64,000 bases of DNA from Curtobacterium sp. MCSS17_007. GTDB lineage: Bacteria; Actinomycetota; Actinomycetes; Actinomycetales; Microbacteriaceae. The stretch is from contig NZ_CP126257.1 in assembly GCF_003234175.2 (NCBI RefSeq), positions 806,001 through 870,000 on the forward strand, written 5' to 3'. Made by a program: the position numbers and the translations under genes. Below are positions 6,930 to 17,511 of the stretch, piece after piece (the first letter of the stretch is position 1; every line of letters starts with the position of its first letter). The notes beneath the pieces are model-generated. The model was not told the DNA's origin. It was given only the letters and a program-made list of their open reading frames with translations, and did not search any database.

Positions 6930-7408
6930 GCGGTCTTCGCGACGTCCTCGGTGAAGTTCCGCACCCGCTGCAGCAGTGCCTCGCCGCGCATGGCGATCGT
7001 CGCCGGCGGGTTGAGGTGCGGCGGCGCCGTCCGGATCAGCATCGAGCAGCCGAGGTCCTCGCAGATGTACGAACCGATCGTGTTGCCGTTCCGGCCCGAC
7101 TCCCCGGCACGGGCGGCGGAGAACAGGCGGACCTGCGTCGCCGGCTGCGGCGAGTGGCAGAACGAGCACATCGCCGCGATGCCGGGGCGGAGGGAGCCGC
7201 CGGCGGACCGGACGACGATGCCCACCGGGCGGTCGTCGATCCACGACACGATGTAGCCCCGGCGCGCGGCCTGCGGATCGCGCCAGCCCAGGAACTCGCG
7301 CTCGTCCCACAGCATCTCGTGCAGCCCCGGGATGGGGAGCTGCTCGAGCTCGTCCGGGGTGGCGTTCACGAACGACGAACGGATGTCTGCTTCGGTCAGT
7401 GGCTTCAC
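6926..7408 (-). CDS. FBP-domain (EF-G-binding type) zinc-finger protein
   Basis: This 160-residue protein carries the C-terminal treble-clef zinc finger of the FBP / FusB-like family: Cys81-x2-Cys84 (CSFCH) and Cys116-x4-Cys121 (YICEDLGC). In Firmicutes, relatives bind elongation factor G and release it from ribosomes, giving fusidic acid tolerance. Actinobacterial members share the finger but their role is less clear. The N-terminal helices (MKPLTEADIRSSFVNATPDE) are typical. It starts at a GTG. Confidence 0.8.
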   Translation of the reverse strand: MKPLTEADIRSSFVNATPDELEQLPIPGLHEMLWDEREFLGWRDPQAARRGYIVSWIDDRPVGIVVRSAGGSLRPGIAAMCSFCHSPQPATQVRLFSAARAGESGRNGNTIGSYICEDLGCSMLIRTAPPHLNPPATIAMRGEALLQRVRNFTEDVAKTA

Positions 7409-7456
7409 GGTGCCTGCAACCCTAATCCCCGCCTCCGACAGGCGCGCGGGGTCCGG

Positions 7457-8236
7457 TCAGCTCAGCCGGGAGGCGCGGATCGCCCCGAGCGCGCTCGTCC
7501 CGTCCGCCACGAGCACGGCGCGGCGCAGGGCGTCACGACCGACGCGTCGGGCCGCCGCGTCGTCCGCGGCGAACTCGACGAGGACGCGCGTCGAGCGCGC
7601 CATGGCGCGCGCGCCGGGCACCCACGGGACCGCACGCTCGATCGACTCGGCGATCGCGACGGCAACCGCGTGGCGCTGGGTCAGGTGGGCGCGCTCGTGG
7701 GCGACCACGGCCTCCAGTTCGTCGGTCCGGAGCAGGTCGGCGAGCCCGGTGCTCACGAGCACCCCGCCGGAGCGGCCGGGCACGGCGCAGGCGAGCGCGT
7801 GGTCCGCCTCCACCAGGGCGACGGTGGTGCCGTCGATGCGGCGGTGCGGTGCCGATCCGGACCGCATCGCCTCGCGCACCGCCTCGTGCTCGGGACCCGG
7901 ACGGACCCGCACGGCGACGACGAAGGCGACGACGGCGAGCAGCGCGACGCCGAGGTTCAGACCGTGCGTGGGGGACTCACCGATCCGGAAGGGATCGGTG
8001 ACCGGCCGGTTGGCCACGACCACGAGCGTGGTGCCCACGACGAAGCCGACCACGCCGAGCAGGACCGCGACCGACCAGGAGACCAGTGCGGTACGCGGGT
8101 GGTCGATCGTCCACGCGGACCGGGTCAGGACGCGCGGCGCGACCACCACGACGACGAGGGCGAGGGCGATGAGGACGACTCCGGCGACGACCACTGCGGG
8201 GAGTCCCTCAGGAGCGGGCTCGGGCGTCGAGGGCAC
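7457..8236 (-). CDS. M56-type membrane metallopeptidase
   Basis: This 259-residue integral membrane protease resembles the protease part of BlaR1/MecR1. Predicted membrane segments lie at about residues 13-34, 50-75 and 94-110, followed by the zinc motif H180-E-R-A-H184 in VVAHERAHL. It lacks the extracellular penicillin-binding sensor domain of true BlaR1, so the signal it senses is unknown. Its start lies inside the end of the BlaI-type gene (29-base overlap), so the pair is one operon. A later GTG is also possible as a start. Confidence 0.82.
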   Translation of the reverse strand: MPSTPEPAPEGLPAVVVAGVVLIALALVVVVVAPRVLTRSAWTIDHPRTALVSWSVAVLLGVVGFVVGTTLVVVANRPVTDPFRIGESPTHGLNLGVALLAVVAFVVAVRVRPGPEHEAVREAMRSGSAPHRRIDGTTVALVEADHALACAVPGRSGGVLVSTGLADLLRTDELEAVVAHERAHLTQRHAVAVAIAESIERAVPWVPGARAMARSTRVLVEFAADDAAARRVGRDALRRAVLVADGTSALGAIRASRLS

Positions 8237-8597
8237 GGCGCAGGACGTCGAGGTCGTCCGAGGCGAGCGAGCCGGTGAACTGGAGCAGCGCGGCCTCGCG
8301 GTCCGACGCGGCGGCGAGCGCGCTCGACATGAGTGACGCCGTCTGCTGCTCGCGGCTGTGCACGGCGCGGAACGTCAGCGGAGCGTCGTCGTGCTCCTGC
8401 CGCTCGACCTGGCCCTTGCGGCCGAGGCGGTCGAGCACGGTGAGGACCGTCGTCAGCGCCGGACGCGGCTCCGGGAAGGCGTCGAGGACCTGCCGTGCGG
8501 TGCACCCCGTGTCGAGACCGGCGTCGGCCGCTGCCCGCAGGGTCTCGAGGACCGCCTGCTCGAGCTGCCCCCGGGGGCGCGATCGCTGTCCTGCCAT
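8208..8597 (-). CDS. BlaI/MecI/CopY-family repressor
   Basis: This 129-residue winged-helix repressor has its HTH at about residues 8-80 (LEQAVLETLRAAADAG, then LTTVLTVLDRLGRKGQVERQ), followed by a helical dimerisation tail. The family represses by dimer binding and is inactivated when a partner M56 protease triggers its cleavage; the adjacent gene encodes such a protease. No beta-lactamase or PBP gene is nearby, so the regulon must lie elsewhere or be the operon itself. Confidence 0.85.
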   Translation of the reverse strand: MAGQRSRPRGQLEQAVLETLRAAADAGLDTGCTARQVLDAFPEPRPALTTVLTVLDRLGRKGQVERQEHDDAPLTFRAVHSREQQTASLMSSALAAASDREAALLQFTGSLASDDLDVLRRALDARARS

Positions 8598-8609
8598 CCC
8601 CGCATTCTA
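8595..8609 (-). promoter_or_regulatory. -10 element of the BlaI-type gene
   Basis: Minus strand TAGAAT (8604-8609), six bases, ATG. A dimeric repressor binding here could also reach the divergent gcv promoter, whose -10 (TATGCT, 8659-8664) is 50 bases away. Confidence 0.5.
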
Positions 8610-8658
8610 CGAGACGTCGAACGCGCTGCCGCGACACATGCCGGAAACGCGGGGTCGG

Positions 8659-8664
8659 TATGCT
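8659..8664 (+). promoter_or_regulatory. -10 element of the gcv operon
   Basis: TATGCT, about 35 bases before the first riboswitch helix. No convincing -35 is seen. Confidence 0.35.
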
Positions 8665-8696
8665 CGGGCCTGCACAACTGAAGACCGGCCGCACAC

Positions 8697-8902
8697 CCGC
8701 CGCGGGAGAGCCGAGCGCACGCGCACGGCACCGAAGGAGCAACCTCCCCGTCAATCTCTCAGGTCCCACACCGCAGCGGACAGGCCACTCTGAAAAGCAG
8801 ACACGCGTCCCCGCCCGGGTCAGCGCGACGTCTCGCCCACGGTGAAAGCCGCCGGACCTCACGGGCCGCGGTGAAACTCTCAGGCCCATGACAGAGGGGG
8901 AG
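8697..8902 (+). ncRNA. Tandem glycine riboswitch
   Basis: Two glycine aptamers stand in series ahead of gcvT. The first shows GGGAGAG (8704-8710), ACCGAAGGAGCAA (8730-8742), AATCTCTCAGG (8753-8763) and GGACAG (8778-8783). The second shows GGTGAAAGCCG (8841-8851), GAAACTCTCAGG (8873-8884) and GACAGAGGGGGAG (8890-8902). These are the conserved glycine-binding segments, and paired aptamers in this order are the known arrangement controlling glycine cleavage genes. With glycine bound the operon is expected to be switched on. Confidence 0.92.
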
Positions 8903-8951
8903 TTCCCACCCGACGACGGCCGTCGGGTCCTGCCGATGCCAGGAGAACTCC
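8899..8951 (+). promoter_or_regulatory. Riboswitch expression platform over the gcvT RBS
   Basis: GGAGTTC (8899-8905) is complementary to GAACTCC (8945-8951), which starts at the last base of the AGGAG ribosome site (8941-8945). Between them CCCGACG and CGTCGGG (8910-8927 region) form an inner hairpin. The last bases of aptamer 2 overlap the first arm, so glycine binding could free the RBS. Translational control is inferred; there is no U-run for a terminator. Confidence 0.6.
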
Positions 8952-8954
8952 GTC

Positions 8955-10058
8955 ATGCGTTCCTCCCCACTCGAGTCCGCGCACGAGGCTGCGGGCGCCA
9001 CCTTCACCGACTTCGCCGGGTACCGCATGCCCGTGCGGTACTCGTCGGACCTCGCCGAGCACCACGCCGTGCGCCGTGCGGCGGGCGTCTTCGACCTGTC
9101 GCACATGGCCGAGGTCGGCGTCGTCGGCCCCGACGCCGTGCCGTTCCTCGACCACGCGCTCGCCGGGTCGTTCGGCGCGATGCCCGTCGGCCGGGCGAAG
9201 TACTCGCTCCTGCTCGCCGAGGACGGCGGCATCCTCGACGACCTCGTCGTGTACCGCACGGGCGAGGACGTCTTCCTCGTCGTGGCGAACGCGGCCAACC
9301 GCTCGGTCGCGGTCGACGCGCTCGCCGCGCGCTCGGACGGCTACGACGTCGAGGTCACCGACGACTCGGACACCACGGCGCTCGTGGCGATCCAGGGTCC
9401 GGCCGCCGCAGGCACGCTCGACGCCCTGGTCGTGGCCGACCGCCTGCAGCCGGAGACCCCGCTCGACGAGCTCCGCTACTACCGCGTCCTGCACGCGCTG
9501 TTCGACGGCGCCGAGGTCCTCGTCGCCCGCACCGGGTACACCGGCGAGGACGGCTTCGAGATCTACAGCGACACCGACGTCGCGGCGTCGATCTGGGACG
9601 CGCTGCTCGAGACCGGGGCCGACCGGGGCGTCGTCCCCGCTGGACTCGCCGCGCGCGACACCCTACGGCTCGAGGCGGGCATGCCGCTGTACGGCCACGA
9701 GCTGTCCACCGACGTGCGGCCCGACCAGGCCGGTCTCGGCCGGGTCGTCGCGACCTCCGGTTCCTTCGTCGGGGACGCCGGTGTGGAACCGGCCCCGGAC
9801 GCGCGCGTGCTCGTCGGACTCGTCACCGAGGGCCGCCGTGCTCCCCGGGCCGGGTACGACGTCGTGCACGACGGCGCCGTCGTGGGCACGGTCACCTCCG
9901 GGGCGCTGTCGCCGACGCTCGGGCACCCCGTCGCGATGGCCTTCGTGGACCCGGCCCTCGCCACCGAGGGACAGGTCCTCCACATCGACGTGCGCGGCAC
10001 GGCGATCCCCAGCACCGTCACCCCGTTCCCCTTCTACCGCCGCACCCCGAGAGGCTGA
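8955..10058 (+). CDS. gcvT: Glycine cleavage system T protein, aminomethyltransferase
   Basis: This 367-residue protein transfers the methylene group from the aminomethyl-lipoyl arm of GcvH to tetrahydrofolate and releases ammonia. [20 protein letters not shown] and [20 protein letters not shown] are the family N-terminus. [13 protein letters not shown] (about residues 191-203) and [20 protein letters not shown] are folate-site signatures. AGGAG lies ten bases before the ATG. It is the first gene of gcvT-gcvH-gcvP, five bases before gcvH. Confidence 0.95.
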   Translation: MRSSPLESAHEAAGATFTDFAGYRMPVRYSSDLAEHHAVRRAAGVFDLSHMAEVGVVGPDAVPFLDHALAGSFGAMPVGRAKYSLLLAEDGGILDDLVVYRTGEDVFLVVANAANRSVAVDALAARSDGYDVEVTDDSDTTALVAIQGPAAAGTLDALVVADRLQPETPLDELRYYRVLHALFDGAEVLVARTGYTGEDGFEIYSDTDVAASIWDALLETGADRGVVPAGLAARDTLRLEAGMPLYGHELSTDVRPDQAGLGRVVATSGSFVGDAGVEPAPDARVLVGLVTEGRRAPRAGYDVVHDGAVVGTVTSGALSPTLGHPVAMAFVDPALATEGQVLHIDVRGTAIPSTVTPFPFYRRTPRG

Positions 10059-10063
10059 TCTCC

Positions 10064-10437
10064 GTGACCGACCAGACCGCACTCCAGTACACCGCCGACC
10101 ACGAGTGGATCCTCGTCGAGGGCGACACCGTCACCGTCGGCATCACCGACCACGCCGCTGAGCAGCTCGGCGACGTCGTCTACGTCGAGCTCCCCGCCGT
10201 CGGCAGCACCACGACCGCCGGCGAGCAGATGGGCGAGATCGAGTCGACCAAGAGCGTCGGCGAGCTCTTCGCCCCGATCGAGGGCGAGGTCGTCGCGGTG
10301 AACGACGCCGTGGTCGACGCCCCGGACACCGTCAACCAGGACCCGTTCGGCGCCGGCTGGCTCGTGAAGCTCAAGGTCGACGGCACGTCGTTCCCCGAGG
10401 ACCTGATGGACCACGTCGCGTACCGGGCGTCCCTCGC

Positions 10438-10441
<4 letters not shown>
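10064..10441 (+). CDS. gcvH: Glycine cleavage system H protein
   Basis: This 125-residue lipoyl carrier shuttles the aminomethyl group from GcvP to GcvT. YTADHEW is the family opening and [20 protein letters not shown] holds the lipoylated Lys63. It starts at a GTG five bases after gcvT. GAGAGG about ten bases upstream can serve as RBS. It ends in an ATGA overlap with gcvP, so the three subunits are made from one message in matched amounts. Confidence 0.96.
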
Positions 10442-13368
<2,927 letters not shown>

Positions 13369-13769
13369 TCCGACCCGCCGGCCGTGTCACACGGCGGCGG
13401 TCCGACCGCTGAGCGCGTAGCGTGTGCCCTGTCCGGGAGCCCGCGCAGGGCACACGTGCACGAGGGGTCCGAGCGGTCCGCTCCGATCGGCGGGACGTCG
13501 GAGCGCTCCACGGCCTCGCGAGGCGTGCTCGACTAGCCCATGGCTGTGCGCTCGTGCAACAACTTCGTTGCAGAAGCAACAATCCCGCTCCGGGTCGCCA
13601 GGCGCGCCCGAATCTTGCATCCTCTCGCAATGATCCTGCAACTTGGTTTCCGGTTTGTAACCGATGGCCGCAGGGTTTGGCCGGGGGTCCGAGCACTGCC
13701 TACAGTGCAAGGACAAACGCGCCCGGCAGCACCTCTGTGCCTGGCTCGTCCCATGCACCAGGAGGAACC
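13369..13769 (+). other. 401-base intergenic region with promoter and TTGC repeats
   Basis: It holds the gcv terminator, then a lower-GC stretch (13550-13710) rich in GCAA/TTGC half-sites, including GCAAC-N6-GTTGC at 13556-13575 and TTGC-N8-GCAA at 13616-13632. A good promoter follows: TTGGCC (13677-13682), 18 bases, TACAGT (13701-13706). It serves the solute-binding protein gene. Confidence 0.5.
13421..13456 (+). terminator. Terminator of the gcv operon
   Basis: CGTGTGCCCTG (13421-13431) pairs with CAGGGCACACG (13446-13456) about 50 bases after the gcvP stop. Confidence 0.6.
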
Positions 13770-15398
13770 TTGATCAAGAAGCGCGCTGGGCTCTCTGCCC
13801 TCGCCGTGCTCGGGGCCACAGCAATCGCCCTGACCGGCTGCTCCAGCAACGGCAGCGGCAACGGCGGTGACTCGGGCTCGACGAACGCGTCCGGAATCGT
13901 CACCACGAACGGCTCCGAGCCCCAGAACCCGCTCATCCCGTCGAACTCCACCGAGACCGGTGGCGGCAAGATCATCACGTCGATCTTCGAGGGCCTCGTC
14001 TCGTACGACGCCGACGGCAAGCCGGTGAACGAGGTCGCGAAGAGCATCGACACCGATGACTCCAAGACCTACGACATCAAGCTCAACACCAACTACACCT
14101 TCACCAACGGCGAGAAGGTCACGGCCGAGTCGTTCACGAAGGCGTGGAACTGGGCTGCCCAGAAGTCGAACGCGCAGGGCGCGAGCTACTTCTTCGAGAA
14201 CATCGAGGGCTACAGCGCCGATGAGGACTCGGAGCTCACCGGCCTCAAGGTCGTCGGCGACGACGAGTTCACCGTCACGCTGAAGTCGGCGCAGTCCGAC
14301 TTCCCGCTGTCCCTCGGCTACTCGGCCTTCATGCCGCTGCCCTCGGACTTCTACAAGGACACCAAGGCCTTCGGTGAGAACCCGATCGGCAACGGTCCGT
14401 ACAAGCTCGACGGCAAGGGTGCGTGGACGCACAACCAGTCGATCAAGCTCGTCACCAACGAGGACTACGCCGGCAAGCGCAAGCCGAAGAACGGTGGTCT
14501 GACGATCACGTTCTACACCACCCAGGACACCGCCTACGCGGACGTGCAGGGCGGCAACCTCGACGTCCTCGACGCGATCCCGGACAGCGCCTTCCAGACC
14601 TACAAGTCGGACTTCCCCGACTCGAACGTCAACCAGGCGGCCGCGATCTTCCAGGGCTTCTACCTGCCCTACTACCTCGACCACTGGAAGGGCGAGGAGG
14701 GCAAGCTGCGTCGCGAGGCCCTGTCGATGGCGATCAACCGCAAGGAGATCACCGACAAGATCTTCGACGGCACGCGCACCCCGGCCAAGGACTTCACCTC
14801 GCCGGTCATCGCGGGCTGGTCGGACGACCTCAAGGGTTCGGACGTCCTCGACTACAACCCGTCGGAGGCCAAGAAGCTCTGGGCCCAGGCGAACGACATG
14901 TCGAAGTACGACGAGACGCTCACCATCGCCTACAACGCTGACGGCGGCCACGAGGCATGGGTGACCGCGGTCACCAACTCGATCGCGAACACGCTCGGCA
15001 TCAAGGCCGAGGGCAAGGCGATCCCGACGTTCCAGGAGGCGCTCGACGCCCAGACGAACGACAAGCTCACGGGCGGTAGCCGCACCGGTTGGCAGGCCGA
15101 CTACCCGTCGCTGTACAACTTCCTCGGCCCGACCATGGGTGAGGGCTCGTCCAGCAACTACGCGCGCTACGACTCGCCGGAGTACAACGAGCTGCTCGCC
15201 AAGGGCCGTTCGGCTGCGACCGTCGAAGAGGGCAACAAGTACTTCGACCAGGCCCAGGAGCTCCTGTTCCAGGACCTGCCGGAGATCCCGCTCTGGTACG
15301 CGAACGTGACCGGTGTCTGGTCGGCCGACAACGTCAAGAACGTCAAGTTCGGCTGGGACTCGGTGCCGCTGTACTACGACATCGAGGTCACCAAGTAA
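13770..15398 (+). CDS. Peptide ABC importer, family 5 solute-binding lipoprotein
   Basis: This 542-residue OppA/DppA-type binding protein captures oligopeptides or a similar ligand outside the membrane. A signal peptide with lipobox ALTGC (Cys24) is followed by a Ser/Gly linker and the mature domain (IVTTNGSEPQNPLIPSNS, ... TETGGGKIITSIFEGL). The start is a TTG: AGGAGG (13760-13765) sits just before it, and no ATG or GTG in frame fits. It heads an operon with two permeases and an ATPase. A strong hairpin after the stop probably makes it more abundant than the membrane parts. Confidence 0.92.
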   Translation: MIKKRAGLSALAVLGATAIALTGCSSNGSGNGGDSGSTNASGIVTTNGSEPQNPLIPSNSTETGGGKIITSIFEGLVSYDADGKPVNEVAKSIDTDDSKTYDIKLNTNYTFTNGEKVTAESFTKAWNWAAQKSNAQGASYFFENIEGYSADEDSELTGLKVVGDDEFTVTLKSAQSDFPLSLGYSAFMPLPSDFYKDTKAFGENPIGNGPYKLDGKGAWTHNQSIKLVTNEDYAGKRKPKNGGLTITFYTTQDTAYADVQGGNLDVLDAIPDSAFQTYKSDFPDSNVNQAAAIFQGFYLPYYLDHWKGEEGKLRREALSMAINRKEITDKIFDGTRTPAKDFTSPVIAGWSDDLKGSDVLDYNPSEAKKLWAQANDMSKYDETLTIAYNADGGHEAWVTAVTNSIANTLGIKAEGKAIPTFQEALDAQTNDKLTGGSRTGWQADYPSLYNFLGPTMGEGSSSNYARYDSPEYNELLAKGRSAATVEEGNKYFDQAQELLFQDLPEIPLWYANVTGVWSADNVKNVKFGWDSVPLYYDIEVTK

Positions 15399-15470
15399 CA
15401 CCGTCTCCACTGCGGACGAACACCGCGGAGACACACCGCGAGCAGGTATCCTGCTCCGCGGCCACCGGAC

Positions 15471-15504
15471 GGGGGTCCGGAGACCACACGGTCTCCGGGC
15501 CCCC
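15471..15504 (+). terminator. Strong stem-loop between binding protein and permease
   Basis: GGGGGTCCGGAGACC (15471-15485) pairs with GGTCTCCGGGCCCCC (15490-15504), 15 pairs with one G-T, around ACAC. It would stop part of the transcripts or stabilise the 3' end of the binding-protein message. Confidence 0.75.
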
Positions 15505-15597
15505 GTACCACGGCGGAACCACCCTCCCCACAACCGCGGGCGCCGCCGCCCGCACCGGACACCCGTGCCGACCCTCGGACCGTCCACCCCTCACGAC

Positions 15598-15642
15598 ATG
15601 AACCTGAACGACATGCGCGCCGCGCAGGACCGAGCGATCTGA
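15598..15642 (+). CDS. Possible 14-codon coupling ORF before the permease
   Basis: MNLNDMRAAQDRAI ends in TGA at 15640-15642, overlapping the permease ATG at 15642 (TGATG). The permease lacks a good RBS of its own, so this mini-ORF may deliver ribosomes. It has no clear RBS itself; GGAC lies inside it. Confidence 0.3.
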   Translation: MNLNDMRAAQDRAI

Positions 15643-16571
15643 TGCTCTGGTACCTCGGCAAGCGCCTCCTGCAACTCATCCCCGTCTTCTTCGGGGCCAC
15701 GTTCCTCATCTACTTCATGGTCTTCTCGCTGCCCGGCGACCCGATCGCCGCGCTGTTCGGCGACCGCCAGCCGTCGCCGCAGGTGATCGAGACCCTCCGG
15801 CAGCAGTACAACCTGGACAAGCCGTTCATCGTCCAGTACCTGCTCTGGATCGGCGGCGTCTTCCGGGGCGACCTCGGCGTGACGTACTCGGGTCTCCCGG
15901 TGTCGCAGCAGCTCGCCTCGGCCTTCCCGATCACCGCGCGCCTGGCGATCCTGGCGCTGGTCTTCGAGGCCGTGGCCGGCATCGTGGTCGGTGTCATCGC
16001 CGGTCTGAAGAAGGGCAAGTGGTTCGACGCCACCGCGCTCGTCGTCTCGCTGCTGCTCATCTCGGTACCGACCTTCGTCGTCGGCTTCCTGCTGCAGTAC
16101 GTGTTCGGCATCCAGCTCGGGTTGTTCCGCGTCACCGTGTCGGGTCAGGCACCGTGGTCGGAGCTCGTGTTGCCGGCGATCGTGCTCGCGACGGTGTCGT
16201 TCGCCTACATCGTGCGACTCACGCGTGCCAGCGTGGCCGAGAACATGAACGCGGACTTCGTCCGGACCGCCACGGCGAAGGGCCTCCCGCGTCGCCGCGT
16301 CGTCGGGGTGCACATCTTCCGCAACTCGCTCATCCCCGTGGTGACCTACCTGGGTGTCGACATCGGCAACCTGATGGTCGGTGCGGTCGTGACCGAGGGC
16401 ATCTTCAACATCAACGGCGTCGGCGGAACGGTCTTCCGTGCCGTCAAGCTCGGCGAGGGCCCCACTGTCGTGTCCTTCGTCGCCGTGATGGTCATCATCT
16501 TCATGCTCGCCAACCTCCTGGTCGACCTGCTCTACGCCGTCCTGGACCCGAGGATCCGCTATGCCAAGTAA
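15642..16571 (+). CDS. Peptide ABC importer permease, DppB type
   Basis: This 309-residue inner-membrane permease has six predicted helices. LGKRLLQLIPVFFGATFLIY and VFSLPGDPIAALFG are the DppB/OppB N-terminal signature. FVRTATAKGLPRRRVVGVHI with the E-A-A-like loop contacts the ATPase. It forms the channel with the following permease, which its end overlaps by 11 bases. Confidence 0.92.
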   Translation: MLWYLGKRLLQLIPVFFGATFLIYFMVFSLPGDPIAALFGDRQPSPQVIETLRQQYNLDKPFIVQYLLWIGGVFRGDLGVTYSGLPVSQQLASAFPITARLAILALVFEAVAGIVVGVIAGLKKGKWFDATALVVSLLLISVPTFVVGFLLQYVFGIQLGLFRVTVSGQAPWSELVLPAIVLATVSFAYIVRLTRASVAENMNADFVRTATAKGLPRRRVVGVHIFRNSLIPVVTYLGVDIGNLMVGAVVTEGIFNINGVGGTVFRAVKLGEGPTVVSFVAVMVIIFMLANLLVDLLYAVLDPRIRYAK

Positions 16572-17511
16572 CGCCGAACCCCGTTCCGCGACGCACTTCG
16601 TCGCGCCGATCGAGGAGACCCCGCTCCAGGCGGTGGACCAGGTCGACGAGAACGAGAAGACCCGTTCGACGTGGACCGACGCATGGGACTCGATGCGTGT
16701 CCGCCCGACGTTCTGGGTCTCGTCCGTCCTGATCCTCCTCGTCCTCGTCGTCGCGGTCTTCCCGGGCCTGTTCACCCACGTGAACCCGTCGTCGGCGAAC
16801 CTCGCGAACAGCAACAGCGGCCCGGAGTCCGGCCACCCGCTGGGCTTCAACCGTCAGGGCTACGACGTGTACGCACGGGTCATCTGGGGCGCGCGGAACT
16901 CCGTCATCGTCGGTCTCGTGGCGACGGTCCTGGTGTCGATCGTCGGCATCATCATCGGCGCCCTCGCCGGGTTCTACGGCGGTTGGCTCGACACGATCGT
17001 GTCCCGCATCGCGGACATCTTCTTCTCGATCCCGACCATCCTCGGCGCCATCGTGATCATGTCCGTGATCCCGGCCCGCAACGCGATCACCGTCGCGCTC
17101 GTCCTCGCCGCGTTCGCCTGGCCGCAGATTGCCCGCATCATGCGTGGTGCCGTCCTCAGCGCCAAGCAGTCGGACTACGTGATGGCCTCGGCCGCGCTCG
17201 GCGTCGGTCGCTTCACCACGCTCGTGCGCCACGTCATCCCGAACGCCCTCGCGCCGGTCATCGTCGTCGCGACCGTGTCCCTCGGTACGTTCATCGTCGC
17301 CGAGGCGACCCTGTCGTTCCTCGGCATCGGGCTGCCGCCGTCGGCGCTCAGCTGGGGCCTCGACATCGGCACCGCGCAGACGTCGATCCGCACCAACCCC
17401 TCGACGATCTTCTGGCCGTCGGCCGCCCTGTCCATCACCGTGCTCGCGTTCCTGCTCCTCGGCGACGTGGTCCGCGACGCGCTCGACCCGAAGGCGAGGG
17501 CCCGTCGATGA
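16561..17511 (+). CDS. Peptide ABC importer permease, DppC type
   Basis: This 316-residue partner permease has a cytoplasmic N-terminus of about 55 residues, a first helix at VSSVLILLVLVVAVFPGLF, then GFNRQGYDVYARVIWGARNS, the DppC signature. MASAALGVGRFTTLVRHVIP is the coupling loop. It overlaps its neighbours on both sides (11 bases upstream, ATGA downstream), so the operon is tightly coupled. Confidence 0.92.
   Translation: MPSNAEPRSATHFVAPIEETPLQAVDQVDENEKTRSTWTDAWDSMRVRPTFWVSSVLILLVLVVAVFPGLFTHVNPSSANLANSNSGPESGHPLGFNRQGYDVYARVIWGARNSVIVGLVATVLVSIVGIIIGALAGFYGGWLDTIVSRIADIFFSIPTILGAIVIMSVIPARNAITVALVLAAFAWPQIARIMRGAVLSAKQSDYVMASAALGVGRFTTLVRHVIPNALAPVIVVATVSLGTFIVAEATLSFLGIGLPPSALSWGLDIGTAQTSIRTNPSTIFWPSAALSITVLAFLLLGDVVRDALDPKARARR

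Noticed and set aside
7457..8597. Beta-lactam resistance operon
   Set aside because: The M56 protein has no penicillin-binding sensor domain and no beta-lactamase or PBP gene is present.
13540..13773. Plus-strand ORF starting ATG upstream of the first binding protein
   Set aside because: It covers the promoter and the SD region, and its sequence looks non-coding; the AGGAGG at 13760 serves the TTG at 13770.
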